Shown: in pieces, positions 9,507 to 18,404 of the stretch
How the letters are laid out: every line of letters begins with the position of its first letter
Numbering within the stretch: position 1 is the stretch's first letter
Source: CAVXHQ01 sp963761735
Lineage (GTDB): Bacteria > Pseudomonadota > Alphaproteobacteria > Rhodobacterales > Rhodobacteraceae
Length of the DNA: 64,000 nt
NCBI GenBank assembly: GCA_963761735.1
Contig: CAVXHQ010000006.1
Coordinates: 248,001-312,000, forward strand
Reading direction: 5' to 3'
The notes under the pieces: model-generated
Databases searched by the model: none
The model's input: the letters and a program-made list of their open reading frames with translations, nothing else
Told to the model about the DNA's origin: nothing
Made by a program: the position numbers and the translations under genes

Positions 9507-11093
9507 ATGTTGATCCATCTGCTGCCGCTACTCGCCCCCGCGATCCTGATCGGAGCGGCGATCCGGCTGCATCTGCGCCGCGATATTGCGTCACGAAAGG
9601 GGGCGGCACTGGCCGAAGGCGCCGCGGTGCTGTCGCTGCTCGTCGCGGTGGCCTCGACGGTGACGCTGGCCGCGCAGGGTGCCGGGTCCAGCCCGCTGAT
9701 CGGCCTTGCGGGCATCGGCCTGTCGGCGCGGATCGACATCGTCAGCGTGGCGATGCTGCTGCTGGTGGCGTTCATCGGCTGGATCGTGGTGCGGTATGCG
9801 CGCACCTACCTCGATGGCGAGGCGCGGCAGACGGAATTCACCATATTGTTGCTGGCGACGCTGGGCGCGGTGCTGTTGCTGGTGCAATCGGGCAATCTGG
9901 TGCAGTTCGTGGCTGCCTGGATCGCGACGAGCCTGTGCCTGCACAGCCTGCTGCTGTTCTACCCTTCGCGCATCGCCGCACAGCGCGCCGCCTACAAGAA
10001 ATTCGTGACCGCGCGGGTCGGCGATGCGGCCCTGTTGGGGGCCGCGGTCCTGATGATCGCGGCCTATGGCACGACGCAGATCGACGCCATTCTGGCGGCG
10101 GCGCGTTTTGGGCAGGGCGGCGGCATGGCCATCGCCGCCGCCGCGTTGCTGGCCCTCGCCGCGGTCCTGAAATCGGCGCAGTTTCCGACCCACGGCTGGC
10201 TGACCGAGGTGATGGAGGCGCCGACGCCGGTGTCGGCCCTGCTGCACGCGGGCGTCGTCAACGGCGGCGGGTTCCTGCTGATCCGGTTCGCCGATGTGAT
10301 GCTGCTGTCGCCGCTGGTGCTGGCGGTCCTCGTCGGCATTGGCGGGTTCACAGCACTTTTCGGCGGCGTGGTGATGCTCACCCAGCCGTCGGTCAAGGTG
10401 TCGCTCGCATGGTCGACCGTGGCGCAGATGGGGTTCATGATCCTGCAATGCGGGCTGGCGCTGTTCCCGCTGGCGCTGCTGCATATCCTCGCTCATTCGC
10501 TGTACAAGGCGCATGCATTCCTGTCGGCGGGCGGTGCCGTTGAACGTGTCGCGGCGATCCGCAGGCCCGGCCCGGTGGCCGTTCCCGGTCTGGCGGCCGT
10601 GGCGCGCGCCTTCGCTCTCGCGATCGCGATCTACGGCGTCGTCTACCTTCTGTCGGGTTTCCTGATCGGGTTCGGCGCGAAATCGCCGCAGGCGGTCGCG
10701 CTGGGGATGATCCTGATCTTTGGCGTCGCCTATCTGCTGGCGCAGGGTCTGGCGGATACCGCACCGCGCGCGCTGACGACGCGGACGGCGATCCTGTCGG
10801 TGGTGGCGACCGTGGCCTACCTCGCGCTGCAACGCGGGTCCGAATGGATGGCGGCGGGGACATTGCCGCCCGCGCCCGTCGCGGGGCCGCTGGAATGGAC
10901 GCTGATCCTGCTGGCGCTGTTCAGCTTTGGCGCGGTGGCGCTGGCGCAGGCGACGTTGCCGCTGTGGGCGCACCATCCGGCGGCGCAGGGCCTGCGGATT
11001 CACCTGTCGAACGGGCTGTACATCAACGCCATCGAGGATCGCCTGCTCAAGGGCTGGTCCCGCAGAACCATCCAGAAAGGAGCTACGTCATGA
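9507..11093 (+). CDS. dabB: DabB, proton-conducting membrane subunit of the inorganic carbon transporter
   Basis: A 528-residue polytopic protein of the NuoL/MrpA (proton-conducting antiporter) family, starting MLIHLLPLLAPAILIGAAI, with family segments such as KSAQFPTHGWLTEVMEAPTPVSALLHAG and HILAHSLYKAHAFLS. The length (against about 600 or more for NuoL) and the directly following dabA gene identify it as DabB rather than a complex I subunit. DabB sits in the inner membrane and is thought to couple the proton gradient to one-way CO2 hydration by DabA. The stop TGA overlaps the dabA start (ATGA), so the two are translationally coupled. No other nuo or mrp gene is nearby. Confidence 0.92.
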   Translation: MLIHLLPLLAPAILIGAAIRLHLRRDIASRKGAALAEGAAVLSLLVAVASTVTLAAQGAGSSPLIGLAGIGLSARIDIVSVAMLLLVAFIGWIVVRYARTYLDGEARQTEFTILLLATLGAVLLLVQSGNLVQFVAAWIATSLCLHSLLLFYPSRIAAQRAAYKKFVTARVGDAALLGAAVLMIAAYGTTQIDAILAAARFGQGGGMAIAAAALLALAAVLKSAQFPTHGWLTEVMEAPTPVSALLHAGVVNGGGFLLIRFADVMLLSPLVLAVLVGIGGFTALFGGVVMLTQPSVKVSLAWSTVAQMGFMILQCGLALFPLALLHILAHSLYKAHAFLSAGGAVERVAAIRRPGPVAVPGLAAVARAFALAIAIYGVVYLLSGFLIGFGAKSPQAVALGMILIFGVAYLLAQGLADTAPRALTTRTAILSVVATVAYLALQRGSEWMAAGTLPPAPVAGPLEWTLILLALFSFGAVALAQATLPLWAHHPAAQGLRIHLSNGLYINAIEDRLLKGWSRRTIQKGATS

Positions 11094-13492
11094 AGGCGCA
11101 GACCCATGCCGGCTTTTCCGGCGCTCACCTTGAAACGATCGCGGCATCCGAGGCGGCAAGCCGCGCGATCCCGCCGCTCTGGCCGCTGTCGTCCTCGGTC
11201 GCGGTGAATCCCTTCGTCGGGCAGACCGACCGGACGCTCGCCGACGTCAGTGGTCTGATGGGCCGCGTTGCGGGCATGTCGGTGGTGATGCCGAACGGCT
11301 GGTACGCCGCGCGCATCGGCGATGGCAGGATCACCGATGCAGACCTTGCGGCGGCGCTTGCAACGTCCCCGACGGGCGCGCCCGCCGATATCGCGGCACT
11401 GAGGGCGGCGGCGCAGGCGGCTGACGCGGCGCCCGACGGCACGCCGTCGGTGGCGGATCTTGCGGCGGCGGTTTCGGGCATCGACTGGCCGGGCATCGTT
11501 GCCGACCGGATCGGCGCCTGGGCCGCGGGCTATTTCGACACCGGTCAGGCCCTGTGGCAGACCACATCCGGGCGCGGCGCCTATGAGAGCTGGCAGATAT
11601 TCGCCAGCAGGGACCTGACGCCGGAGATCGCGGGGCTGCGGGGCTTTGCCGCCCTCGTCGCCACGGCGCCGACCCGGGCGCGGACCGCGTTGTCGCTGGC
11701 CTGCGATGCCCTCGATCTGACGCCGGAGGCAATGCCCACCTATTTCCACCAGCTTTTGCTGGGGCTGGGCGGCTGGTCGCAGGTGGCGCGGCAACGGCTG
11801 TGGCAGGCCGAACTTGCCGGTGGCACGGATGAGATCACGACAGATATGCTCACGATCCGCCTGATCTGGGAGCAGGCGCTGATCGGGCAATATGGCGCGC
11901 AGATCGCCGACCGCTGGACCGGGACCCGCGCTGTCCATGCCGCCCCCGCACCGCCCACGGCGGCCCAGATCGCGGGCACCGTCCTGCAGGAGGCGGCGGA
12001 ACATGCCGCGCAGCGCGACCTTGCGCGCCTCCTGTCGGGCACCGGGGAAACGCTGGCGCAGGGCCGTCCCGCCGTTCAGGCGGCGTTCTGCATCGACGTG
12101 CGGTCCGAGGTGTTCCGCCGCGCCCTCGAAAGCCTCGATCCCGGCATTCAGACGCTCGGGTTTGCGGGGTTCTTCGGGCTGACCGCCGCGCACCGGGATT
12201 TCGCCTCCGACACCGAGGAATTGCGCCTGCCGGTGCTGTTGAACCCGGGCGTGCACAGTTCCGCCGGCAGTGCCGGCGATGCAAAGGCCGATGTGTCTGC
12301 CCGCCTGTCGGCGCGTGCGACGCGGGCCTGGGGCCGGTTCAAGCTTGCCGCCGTGTCGTCTTTTGCCTTCGTCGAGGCGACGGGGCCGGTCTATGTGGCC
12401 AAACTTGTGGGCGATGCGCTGGGGCGAGGGCACGGGGCGCAAAAACCACCGCCGGCGCCACAGTTCGACGCGGGCTTTGACATGCAAGGCCGGATCGCGG
12501 CGGCGGCATCGATCCTGCGGGCGATGTCGTTCACGCAGAACTTCGCGCCCCTGGTCCTGCTGGTCGGTCACGGCGCCAATACGGTCAACAACCCGCACGC
12601 GAGCGCCCTGCATTGCGGTGCCTGCGGCGGTTATGCCGGTGATGTCAACGCCCGGCTTCTGGCCGGTCTGCTGAACGATCCGCGGGTGCAGGCCGGGCTG
12701 GCCGAGGCCGGGATCGATATCCCGGGCGACACCGTTTTCGTGGGCGCGCTGCACGACACGACGACCGATGCCGTGACGCTGTTCGATGCCAGATCGACGG
12801 CGGCGACGACCAAAATGCAGAACTGGCTGGCGGCGGCCGGAAAAATCGCGCGGACCGAACGGGCCCTGCGCCTGCCGCGCGCCGAAAGCGAAGCGGCGAT
12901 CACCGCGCGCAGCACGGACTGGGCCGAAACGCGCCCCGAATGGGGGCTGGCCGGGTGCAACGCGTTCATCGCGGCCCCGCGCGACAGAACCCGGGGCAAG
13001 GCGCTGGGCGGACGGGCATTCCTGCACGATTACGACTGGCAGCGCGACGCGGGCTTCGGTGTCCTCGAGCTGATCCTGACGGCACCGGCTGTTGTCGCCA
13101 GCTGGATCAGCCTGCAATATTACGGTTCTGTCGTGGCGCCCGATGTGTTCGGCGCGGGCAACAAGCTGTTGCACAACGTCACCGGCGGTATCGGCGTGGT
13201 CGAGGGCAACGGCGGAACGCTGCGCTCGGGCCTGCCGTGGCAATCGGTGTACGGGGACGCAGGCTTTGCCCACGATCCGTTGCGGCTGTCGGTGTGCATC
13301 GAGGCACCGGCAGAGGCCATATCGGCGATCCTCGAACGGCACCCCGGCGTGCGCGACCTGTTCGACAACCGCTGGATGCACCTGTTCGTGCTGGACGCAT
13401 CCGGGGCCATGTCGCAGCGCTATGCCGGAAATCGGGAATGGCAGGACATTGGCGGCGATGCGGCACAAGGCCCACGGGACGTGGCGGCCTGA
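11090..13492 (+). CDS. dabA: DabA, zinc-dependent carbonic-anhydrase-like subunit (DUF2309)
   Basis: Start ATG 11090 follows AAAGGAG and overlaps the dabB stop. The 800-residue protein belongs to the UPF0753/DUF2309 family. The four residues known to bind zinc and catalyse in characterised DabA are all present: Cys334 and Asp336 in FCIDVRSEVFRR, His494 in VGHGANTVNNP and Cys509 in HCGACGG; the 15-residue His-Cys spacing matches. With DabB it forms a membrane-associated vectorial CO2-hydrating complex that traps bicarbonate in the cytoplasm. The antisense strand also carries a very long open frame, a high-GC shadow. In a heterotroph the bicarbonate would feed anaplerotic and fatty-acid carboxylases. 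Confidence 0.95.
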   Translation: MKAQTHAGFSGAHLETIAASEAASRAIPPLWPLSSSVAVNPFVGQTDRTLADVSGLMGRVAGMSVVMPNGWYAARIGDGRITDADLAAALATSPTGAPADIAALRAAAQAADAAPDGTPSVADLAAAVSGIDWPGIVADRIGAWAAGYFDTGQALWQTTSGRGAYESWQIFASRDLTPEIAGLRGFAALVATAPTRARTALSLACDALDLTPEAMPTYFHQLLLGLGGWSQVARQRLWQAELAGGTDEITTDMLTIRLIWEQALIGQYGAQIADRWTGTRAVHAAPAPPTAAQIAGTVLQEAAEHAAQRDLARLLSGTGETLAQGRPAVQAAFCIDVRSEVFRRALESLDPGIQTLGFAGFFGLTAAHRDFASDTEELRLPVLLNPGVHSSAGSAGDAKADVSARLSARATRAWGRFKLAAVSSFAFVEATGPVYVAKLVGDALGRGHGAQKPPPAPQFDAGFDMQGRIAAAASILRAMSFTQNFAPLVLLVGHGANTVNNPHASALHCGACGGYAGDVNARLLAGLLNDPRVQAGLAEAGIDIPGDTVFVGALHDTTTDAVTLFDARSTAATTKMQNWLAAAGKIARTERALRLPRAESEAAITARSTDWAETRPEWGLAGCNAFIAAPRDRTRGKALGGRAFLHDYDWQRDAGFGVLELILTAPAVVASWISLQYYGSVVAPDVFGAGNKLLHNVTGGIGVVEGNGGTLRSGLPWQSVYGDAGFAHDPLRLSVCIEAPAEAISAILERHPGVRDLFDNRWMHLFVLDASGAMSQRYAGNREWQDIGGDAAQGPRDVAA

Positions 13493-13584
13493 TCGTGCAG
13501 ACCGGTCCGCCGCGGAAGAGCCTGTGACATCGGGCCGGCTTCATCGGCGTCTGCCGGCGCAAACACGCCGTGAACCGGTCCGGC

Positions 13585-13613
13585 GCACCGGCGGCAAACG
13601 CCGCCATCGGTGC
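13585..13613 (+). terminator. hairpin downstream of dabA
   Basis: GCACCG-GCGGC pairs with GCCGC-(CAT)-CGGTGC around an AAAC loop, in the 155-base gap between dabA and the Fnr gene. No T-run follows; a possible terminator or processing site. Confidence 0.4.
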
Positions 13614-13647
13614 GCTGCGCCTTGATGCAGGCACGCCAAGATGTCAG

Positions 13648-14388
13648 ATGGATAGCATGACCCGCATCGATCTGTCCCTTGCCGCATCTGCCTGTTCGCA
13701 GTGTCCGATCCGCCACCGCGCCATCTGCGCGACCTGCGAGGGCGACGAGCTGGATCGTCTGGAGGCGATGAAATCGTACCGCAGCTGGCGCGCGGGCGAC
13801 ACCATCGTCATGGAAGGCGCGGCGATTCCGTTCGTGGGGTCGGTCGTCACCGGCTGCGCGACGCTGACCCGGTCGATGGAGGACGGGCGGATGCAGATGG
13901 TCGGCCTGCTGATGCCGTCCGATTTCATCGGCCGCCACGACCGCGACACCGCCGCCTACGAGGTGGTTGCCGCGACGGACGTGACATTCTGCCTGTTTCG
14001 CCGGGCGGAATTCCGGCAGCTGATGCGCGACACGCCCCATGTGACGGAGCGGATGCTGGAAATGTCGCTCGACGAGCTGGATGCGGCGCGCGACTGGATG
14101 CTGCTGTTGGGGCGCAAGACGGCGCGCGAAAAGGTGGCGACGCTGCTGGCCAACGTGCTGCGCCGCGTGGCGACGGCGGCGCGGCCCTTGCAGGCCGAAC
14201 TGCCGCTGACCCGCGAGTCGATGGCCACCTACCTTGGCCTGACGATCGAGACGGTCAGCCGTCAGATGACGGCGCTGCGCAAGGCGGGGCTGATCGGATT
14301 GCACGGCAGACGCGGCATCTCCTGCGGCGATCTTGCCGCGTTGATGGACGCGGCGGGCATGGACTCCGAAGAGACCCCTGTCGAATAG
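13648..14388 (+). CDS. fnrL: FnrL-type Crp/Fnr regulator with an oxygen-sensing iron-sulfur cluster
   Basis: A 246-residue regulator (or 243 from the ATG at 13657). Cys16, Cys19, Cys27 and Cys30 lie in ACSQCPIRHRAICATC, and a further Cys115 lies in DVTFCLFRR, matching the spacing of FnrL proteins that hold an oxygen-labile [4Fe-4S] cluster. A cyclic-nucleotide-binding-like barrel, a dimer helix (MLEMSLDELDAARDWMLLLG) and the DNA-recognition helix LTIETVSRQMTALRKAGLI follow; the E-x2-S-R core is the Fnr type that reads TTGAT half-sites. The cco operon starts 93 bases downstream behind a perfect Fnr box, as in many Rhodobacterales. At low oxygen it should activate both cco operons in this window. 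Confidence 0.93.
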   Translation: MDSMTRIDLSLAASACSQCPIRHRAICATCEGDELDRLEAMKSYRSWRAGDTIVMEGAAIPFVGSVVTGCATLTRSMEDGRMQMVGLLMPSDFIGRHDRDTAAYEVVAATDVTFCLFRRAEFRQLMRDTPHVTERMLEMSLDELDAARDWMLLLGRKTAREKVATLLANVLRRVATAARPLQAELPLTRESMATYLGLTIETVSRQMTALRKAGLIGLHGRRGISCGDLAALMDAAGMDSEETPVE

Positions 14389-14404
14389 ACGGATCTTGCC
14401 GTCT
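14387..14404 (+). terminator. hairpin at the end of the Fnr gene
   Basis: AGACGG and CCGTCT form a 6-bp stem around ATCTTG, overlapping the last bases of the stop codon and ending three bases before the Fnr box. It is short and has no T-run; a weak terminator at best. Confidence 0.4.
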
Positions 14405-14406
14405 AC

Positions 14407-14420
14407 TTGATATGGATCAA
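14407..14420. promoter_or_regulatory. FNR box upstream of ccoN
   Basis: TTGATATGGATCAA is an exact match to the Fnr consensus TTGAT-N4-ATCAA. Its centre at 14413.5 would place an activated transcription start near 14455 if it works from -41.5. A CGTCTC-ATAC-GAGACG hairpin (14449-14464) lies in the leader before ATG 14481. Confidence 0.9.
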
Positions 14421-14480
14421 GGCTGACCCCCCGTCCGGCTGCCATTTGCGTCTCATACGAGACGCGAAAAGGCGTGGCCC

Positions 14481-16082
14481 ATGTCCGATATCTTTAAACT
14501 GACCGCCCTCGGCATCGTCACCCTGTTTGCCGCACTGGCGGCAAGCTGGGCGCGCGATCTGGCCTATCAGGTGCACGCGGTCATCATCCTGCTGGTGGCG
14601 GGCGGCCTGTTCTTCTGGACGTTGCGCCGCGTCGACATGTCCGGGGGGACCGGCGTCCTTGCCACGCCGGCCGGGTACATGGACGGGCCGATCCGCCTCG
14701 GCGTTATCGCGACGGCGTTCTGGGGGGTCACCGGATTTCTCGTGGGCACGATCATCGCGTTTCAGCTGGCGTTTCCGGCACTCAACATCGACTGGGCACA
14801 GCCCTATGCCAACTTTGGTCGGCTGCGCCCGCTGCATACGAGCGCCGTGATTTTCGCGTTCGGCGGCAACGCCCTGATCGCCACGTCGTTCTATGTGGTG
14901 CAGCGCACCTGTGCGGCACGGCTGTGGGGCGGCAACCTCGCGTGGTTCGTGTTCTGGGGCTACAACCTGTTCATCGTGCTGGCCGCGACCGGCTATGTCC
15001 TCGGGGCCACGCAATCCAAGGAATACGCCGAGCCGGAATGGTACGTCGATATCTGGCTGACGATCGTCTGGCTGGCCTATCTGGCGGTGTTCATGGGCAC
15101 GCTGCTGAACCGGCGCGAGCGGCACATCTATGTCGCCAACTGGTTTTATCTCGCGTTCATCGTGACCGTCGCGATGCTGCATGTGGTCAACAACATCTCC
15201 ATCCCGGTGAGCATCTGGGGCAGCAAATCGGTGCAGGTCTTTGCGGGCGTGCAGGACGCGATGGTCCAGTGGTGGTACGGCCACAACGCGGTGGGGTTCT
15301 TCCTGACGGCGGGCTTCCTCGGGATGATGTACTATTTCGTCCCGAAACAGGCGGGACGTCCGGTCTATTCCTACAAACTGTCGATCATCCACTTCTGGGC
15401 GCTGATCTTTCTGTACATCTGGGCCGGCCCCCACCACCTGCATTATACCGCCTTGCCCGACTGGGCCGCGACCCTCGGCATGGTGTTCTCAATCATCCTG
15501 TGGATGCCGTCGTGGGGTGGCATGATCAACGGGCTGATGACCCTGCAGGGCGCCTGGGACAAGATCCGCACCGACCCGATCATCCGCATGTTCGTGGCCT
15601 CGCTCGCGTTCTACGGCATGTCCACCTTCGAGGGTCCGATGATGTCGATCCGTGCCGTGAACGCGCTGTCGCACTACACCGACTGGACCATCGGGCATGT
15701 CCATTCCGGCGCCCTTGGCTGGAACGGTCTGATCACCTTCGGGGCGCTGTATTTCCTGACGCCGAAACTGTGGGGCCGGGCGCAGATGTATTCGATGTCC
15801 GCGATCAACGTCCACTTCTGGCTCGCGACCGTCGGGATCGTCCTTTACGCGTCTTCGATGTGGGTGACCGGCATCATGGAAGGCCTGATGTGGCGCGAGG
15901 TCGATGCCAACGGCTTTCTCGTCAACTCCTTCGCCGACACGGTCGATGCCAAATTCCCGATGTACGTCGTGCGCGGCCTCGGCGGTGTCCTGTATATGGC
16001 GGGTGGTTTCGTGATGGTCTGGAACATGTGGATGACCATCCGCGAGCCGCGCACCGCCGCCATCGCCCAGCCTGCGGAGTGA
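14481..16082 (+). CDS. ccoN: cbb3-type cytochrome c oxidase subunit I, CcoN
   Basis: The 533-residue catalytic subunit has about twelve membrane helices. Visible metal ligands are the low-spin haem b His in RPLHTSAVIFAFGGN, the CuB region VQWWYGHNAVGFFLTAGF and AGPHHLHY, and the two haem His in DWTIGHVHSGALGWNG. The Tyr of WYGHNAVGF...MMYYFVP provides the cross-linked tyrosine region typical of C-family oxidases. It reduces O2 to water and pumps protons, with high oxygen affinity suited to microaerobic life. It is the first gene of ccoNOQP; ccoO follows after 4 bases. The FNR box 60 bases upstream indicates low-oxygen induction. Confidence 0.97.
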   Translation: MSDIFKLTALGIVTLFAALAASWARDLAYQVHAVIILLVAGGLFFWTLRRVDMSGGTGVLATPAGYMDGPIRLGVIATAFWGVTGFLVGTIIAFQLAFPALNIDWAQPYANFGRLRPLHTSAVIFAFGGNALIATSFYVVQRTCAARLWGGNLAWFVFWGYNLFIVLAATGYVLGATQSKEYAEPEWYVDIWLTIVWLAYLAVFMGTLLNRRERHIYVANWFYLAFIVTVAMLHVVNNISIPVSIWGSKSVQVFAGVQDAMVQWWYGHNAVGFFLTAGFLGMMYYFVPKQAGRPVYSYKLSIIHFWALIFLYIWAGPHHLHYTALPDWAATLGMVFSIILWMPSWGGMINGLMTLQGAWDKIRTDPIIRMFVASLAFYGMSTFEGPMMSIRAVNALSHYTDWTIGHVHSGALGWNGLITFGALYFLTPKLWGRAQMYSMSAINVHFWLATVGIVLYASSMWVTGIMEGLMWREVDANGFLVNSFADTVDAKFPMYVVRGLGGVLYMAGGFVMVWNMWMTIREPRTAAIAQPAE

Positions 16083-16086
16083 CACC

Positions 16087-16917
16087 ATGAGCAAAGACCC
16101 CCGCAGCCCCGGTTATACGCCCGACGATGACCCCAGGGTCGCGACAGCCGCCGATGCGCCAGAAAAAGTGCCCAACGAACTGCCGCCCGAAACGGTGACG
16201 ATCACCTTCCACCAGCGGCTGGAACGCAACGCGACCCTGCTGCTTGCCGCCAGTCTTGCGGTGGTAAGCATCGGCGGTGCCGTCCAGATCGCGCCGCTTT
16301 TCTGGCTTGAGAATACCATCGAGGAGGTCGAGGGGATGCGCCCCTATTCCCCCCTCGAGCTGGCGGGCCGCGACATCTATATCCGCGAGGGATGTTCGCT
16401 GTGCCACAGCCAGATGATCCGCCCGATGCGTGACGAGGTCGAGCGCTATGGCCATTACTCCCTCGCCGCCGAAAGCATGTACGATCACCCGTTCCAGTGG
16501 GGATCGAAACGGACAGGACCGGACCTTGCGCGGATCGGCGGACGCTATTCGGATGAGTGGCACGTCGATCATCTGACGAACCCGCAGTCGGTGGTGCCAG
16601 AAAGCGTGATGCCGCGCTATGCCTTTCTCGCCGATACGCCGACGGATGGCGAGCATATCGGCGATCTGGTCCGGACGCACCGGTTCGTCGGTGTGCCCTA
16701 TACCGACGAAATGGTGGAACTGGCGCAGGCGGATTTCCGCACACAGGCCGATCCGTTCAGCGATTCGGGCGATCTGCTGGACAGATATCCCGGCGCGCAG
16801 GTGCGCAATTTCGACGGCCGCCCCGGCATCTCCGAAATGGACGCGCTGATCGCGTACCTGCAAATGCTGGGCACGCTGGTCGATTTTTCGACGTTCACCC
16901 CCGATCCCGACCGCTGA
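16087..16917 (+). CDS. ccoO: cbb3 oxidase subunit II, mono-haem CcoO
   Basis: A 276-residue membrane-anchored cytochrome c. After a 45-residue N-terminal cytoplasmic tail, one helix (ATLLLAASLAVVSIGGAVQI) anchors it; the haem c motif CSLCH (EGCSLCHSQMIRPM) and the axial Met in PESVMPRYAF follow, then a C-terminal segment ISEMDALIAYLQMLG. It passes electrons from CcoP to CcoN. It starts 4 bases after ccoN. The N-terminal tail is longer than usual for CcoO (most start a few residues before the helix). Confidence 0.96.
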   Translation: MSKDPRSPGYTPDDDPRVATAADAPEKVPNELPPETVTITFHQRLERNATLLLAASLAVVSIGGAVQIAPLFWLENTIEEVEGMRPYSPLELAGRDIYIREGCSLCHSQMIRPMRDEVERYGHYSLAAESMYDHPFQWGSKRTGPDLARIGGRYSDEWHVDHLTNPQSVVPESVMPRYAFLADTPTDGEHIGDLVRTHRFVGVPYTDEMVELAQADFRTQADPFSDSGDLLDRYPGAQVRNFDGRPGISEMDALIAYLQMLGTLVDFSTFTPDPDR

Positions 16918-16927
16918 GGAGGCCCCC

Positions 16928-17209
16928 GTGGACACCTATTCCTTTCTGCGTCAGCTGGCCGACAGCTGGGTCCTGCTGATCCTCACCGGTATTTTTCTGG
17001 GGGTGATCTTCTGGGCATTCCGTCCCGGATCGCGCGCCTTGCACGACGATGCGGCGGCGGTGCCGTTCCGCCATGCGGACGATCTGCCCGCATCCGACAG
17101 GCCCTTGCCTGCCGGAGAAATTCGCCCGGCGACGCAAAAGACGGACCGTGCCGGAGCCGGCCCCGATAGCACGGCGCGACGCAACGCCGAGGGGACATCG
17201 CATGACTGA
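16928..17209 (+). CDS. ccoQ: cbb3 oxidase small subunit CcoQ
   Basis: Starts at GTG 16928 after the GAGGAGG site. One membrane helix (SWVLLILTGIFLGVIFWAF) is followed by RPGSRALHDDAA, the CcoQ pattern. At 93 residues it is longer than the usual 50-70; the extra part is a polar tail that overlaps the ccoP start by 8 bases. CcoQ stabilises the assembled oxidase. Confidence 0.85.
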   Translation: MDTYSFLRQLADSWVLLILTGIFLGVIFWAFRPGSRALHDDAAAVPFRHADDLPASDRPLPAGEIRPATQKTDRAGAGPDSTARRNAEGTSHD

Positions 17210-18368
17210 CACGACACCGACGGGCGGCAAGAAGATCGACGAAGCGACCGGCACCGAAACCACCGGTCACGACTGGGACGGGATCGAAGAACTGAACACG
17301 CCGCTGCCGCGCTGGTGGCTGTGGACGTTCTACGCCACGATCGTCTGGGGCGTGATCTATGTGATCCTTTACCCTGCCTTGCCGATGGTGTCGGGGTCAA
17401 CGCAGGGTGTGCTGGGCTGGTCCGCGCGCGACGAGGTTGCCGCCGATATCGCGGCCGTCGACCTGTCGAACGCCGATCTGACCGAAAGCCTCGTCGCCAT
17501 CGACCTGCGCGTCCTCGAGGAAAACGAGGCCCTGAACCGTTTTGCCATTTCCGCGGGCGCATCGGTCTTTGCCAACAACTGCTCGCAATGCCACGGGGCC
17601 GGGGCCGCCGGCGTGCAGGCGGCGGGCTATCCCAACCTTCTGGATGACGACTGGCTTTGGGGCGGGCAGATCGAGGATATCGCGGCGACCGTCCGTCACG
17701 GCATCCGCAACGAGGTCGACCCCGACGCCCGGTGGAGCCAGATGCCGGCCTATGGCGACTTTCTCGAGCCGTCCGAAATCGCGTCGCTGGCCGCGCATGT
17801 CCGCAGCCTGTCAGGCCTCGAAGGGGCGAACGCCGAGGGGGCCGATCTGTTCTACGACAACTGCGCCGCCTGTCACGGGGACGCGGGCCGGGGCGATCGC
17901 GAGATCGGTGCGCCGAACCTGACCGACGCAATCTGGCTCTATGGCGGCACGACCGAAGACGTCGTCTACACCATCGAAAACGCACGCTTCGGCGTCATGC
18001 CGCCCTGGGGGGAGCGTCTGGGCGAGGCGCAGGTGCGCGCCGTCGCGGCCTATGTCCACGGCCTCGGCGGTGGCGAGGCGCAGGTGGCGGACCCGGTCGA
18101 TCCCGATGCGGCGACCGACGTTCCGTCCGCGAGCTTTCCGGCAAGTGCCGCCGAAACGCCCGACGCCGCAGGCGAGCCGCCCGTCGCACCGGTCGTAGAG
18201 GATGATGCCGGGGATGGTCCGGCAACCGAAACGACCGAGGCGGAAACAGTGCCGCCGAAGGACGCGGCAGACCCGCAGCCCGCTGAACCCGCACAGGGGA
18301 CCGCGGTCCGCGAGCAAGCAACGCCGGACACAACCGCCGCCGAGCCGGAACCACCGACCGGTAACTGA
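17202..18368 (+). CDS. ccoP: cbb3 oxidase subunit III, di-haem CcoP with long acidic tail
   Basis: The 388-residue protein begins in the ccoQ end (ATG 17202). It has an N-terminal helix (PRWWLWTFYATIVWGVIYVI), then two class I cytochrome c domains with CSQCH and CAACH motifs and axial Met in RWSQMPAYG and GVMPPWGER. CcoP takes electrons from periplasmic cytochrome c and hands them to CcoO. Residues 288-388 are an added Ala/Pro/Glu/Asp/Thr-rich tail, apparently disordered and strongly acidic, not part of the normal protein of about 290 residues. It would lie in the periplasm. Confidence 0.95.
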   Translation: MTDTTPTGGKKIDEATGTETTGHDWDGIEELNTPLPRWWLWTFYATIVWGVIYVILYPALPMVSGSTQGVLGWSARDEVAADIAAVDLSNADLTESLVAIDLRVLEENEALNRFAISAGASVFANNCSQCHGAGAAGVQAAGYPNLLDDDWLWGGQIEDIAATVRHGIRNEVDPDARWSQMPAYGDFLEPSEIASLAAHVRSLSGLEGANAEGADLFYDNCAACHGDAGRGDREIGAPNLTDAIWLYGGTTEDVVYTIENARFGVMPPWGERLGEAQVRAVAAYVHGLGGGEAQVADPVDPDAATDVPSASFPASAAETPDAAGEPPVAPVVEDDAGDGPATETTEAETVPPKDAADPQPAEPAQGTAVREQATPDTTAAEPEPPTGN

Positions 18369-18404
18369 ACGCCTATGGCCCCACGACGTTCGTCCGGGGA
18401 CCGG

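Noticed and set aside
9507..11093. NADH dehydrogenase subunit NuoL or Mrp antiporter
   Set aside because: Too short for NuoL, no other complex I or mrp genes nearby, and directly coupled to dabA.
11000..13468. 822-codon open frame on the minus strand opposite dabA
   Set aside because: dabA on the + strand has complete active-site motifs and coupling to dabB; the antisense frame has no recognisable domain and is a high-GC shadow.
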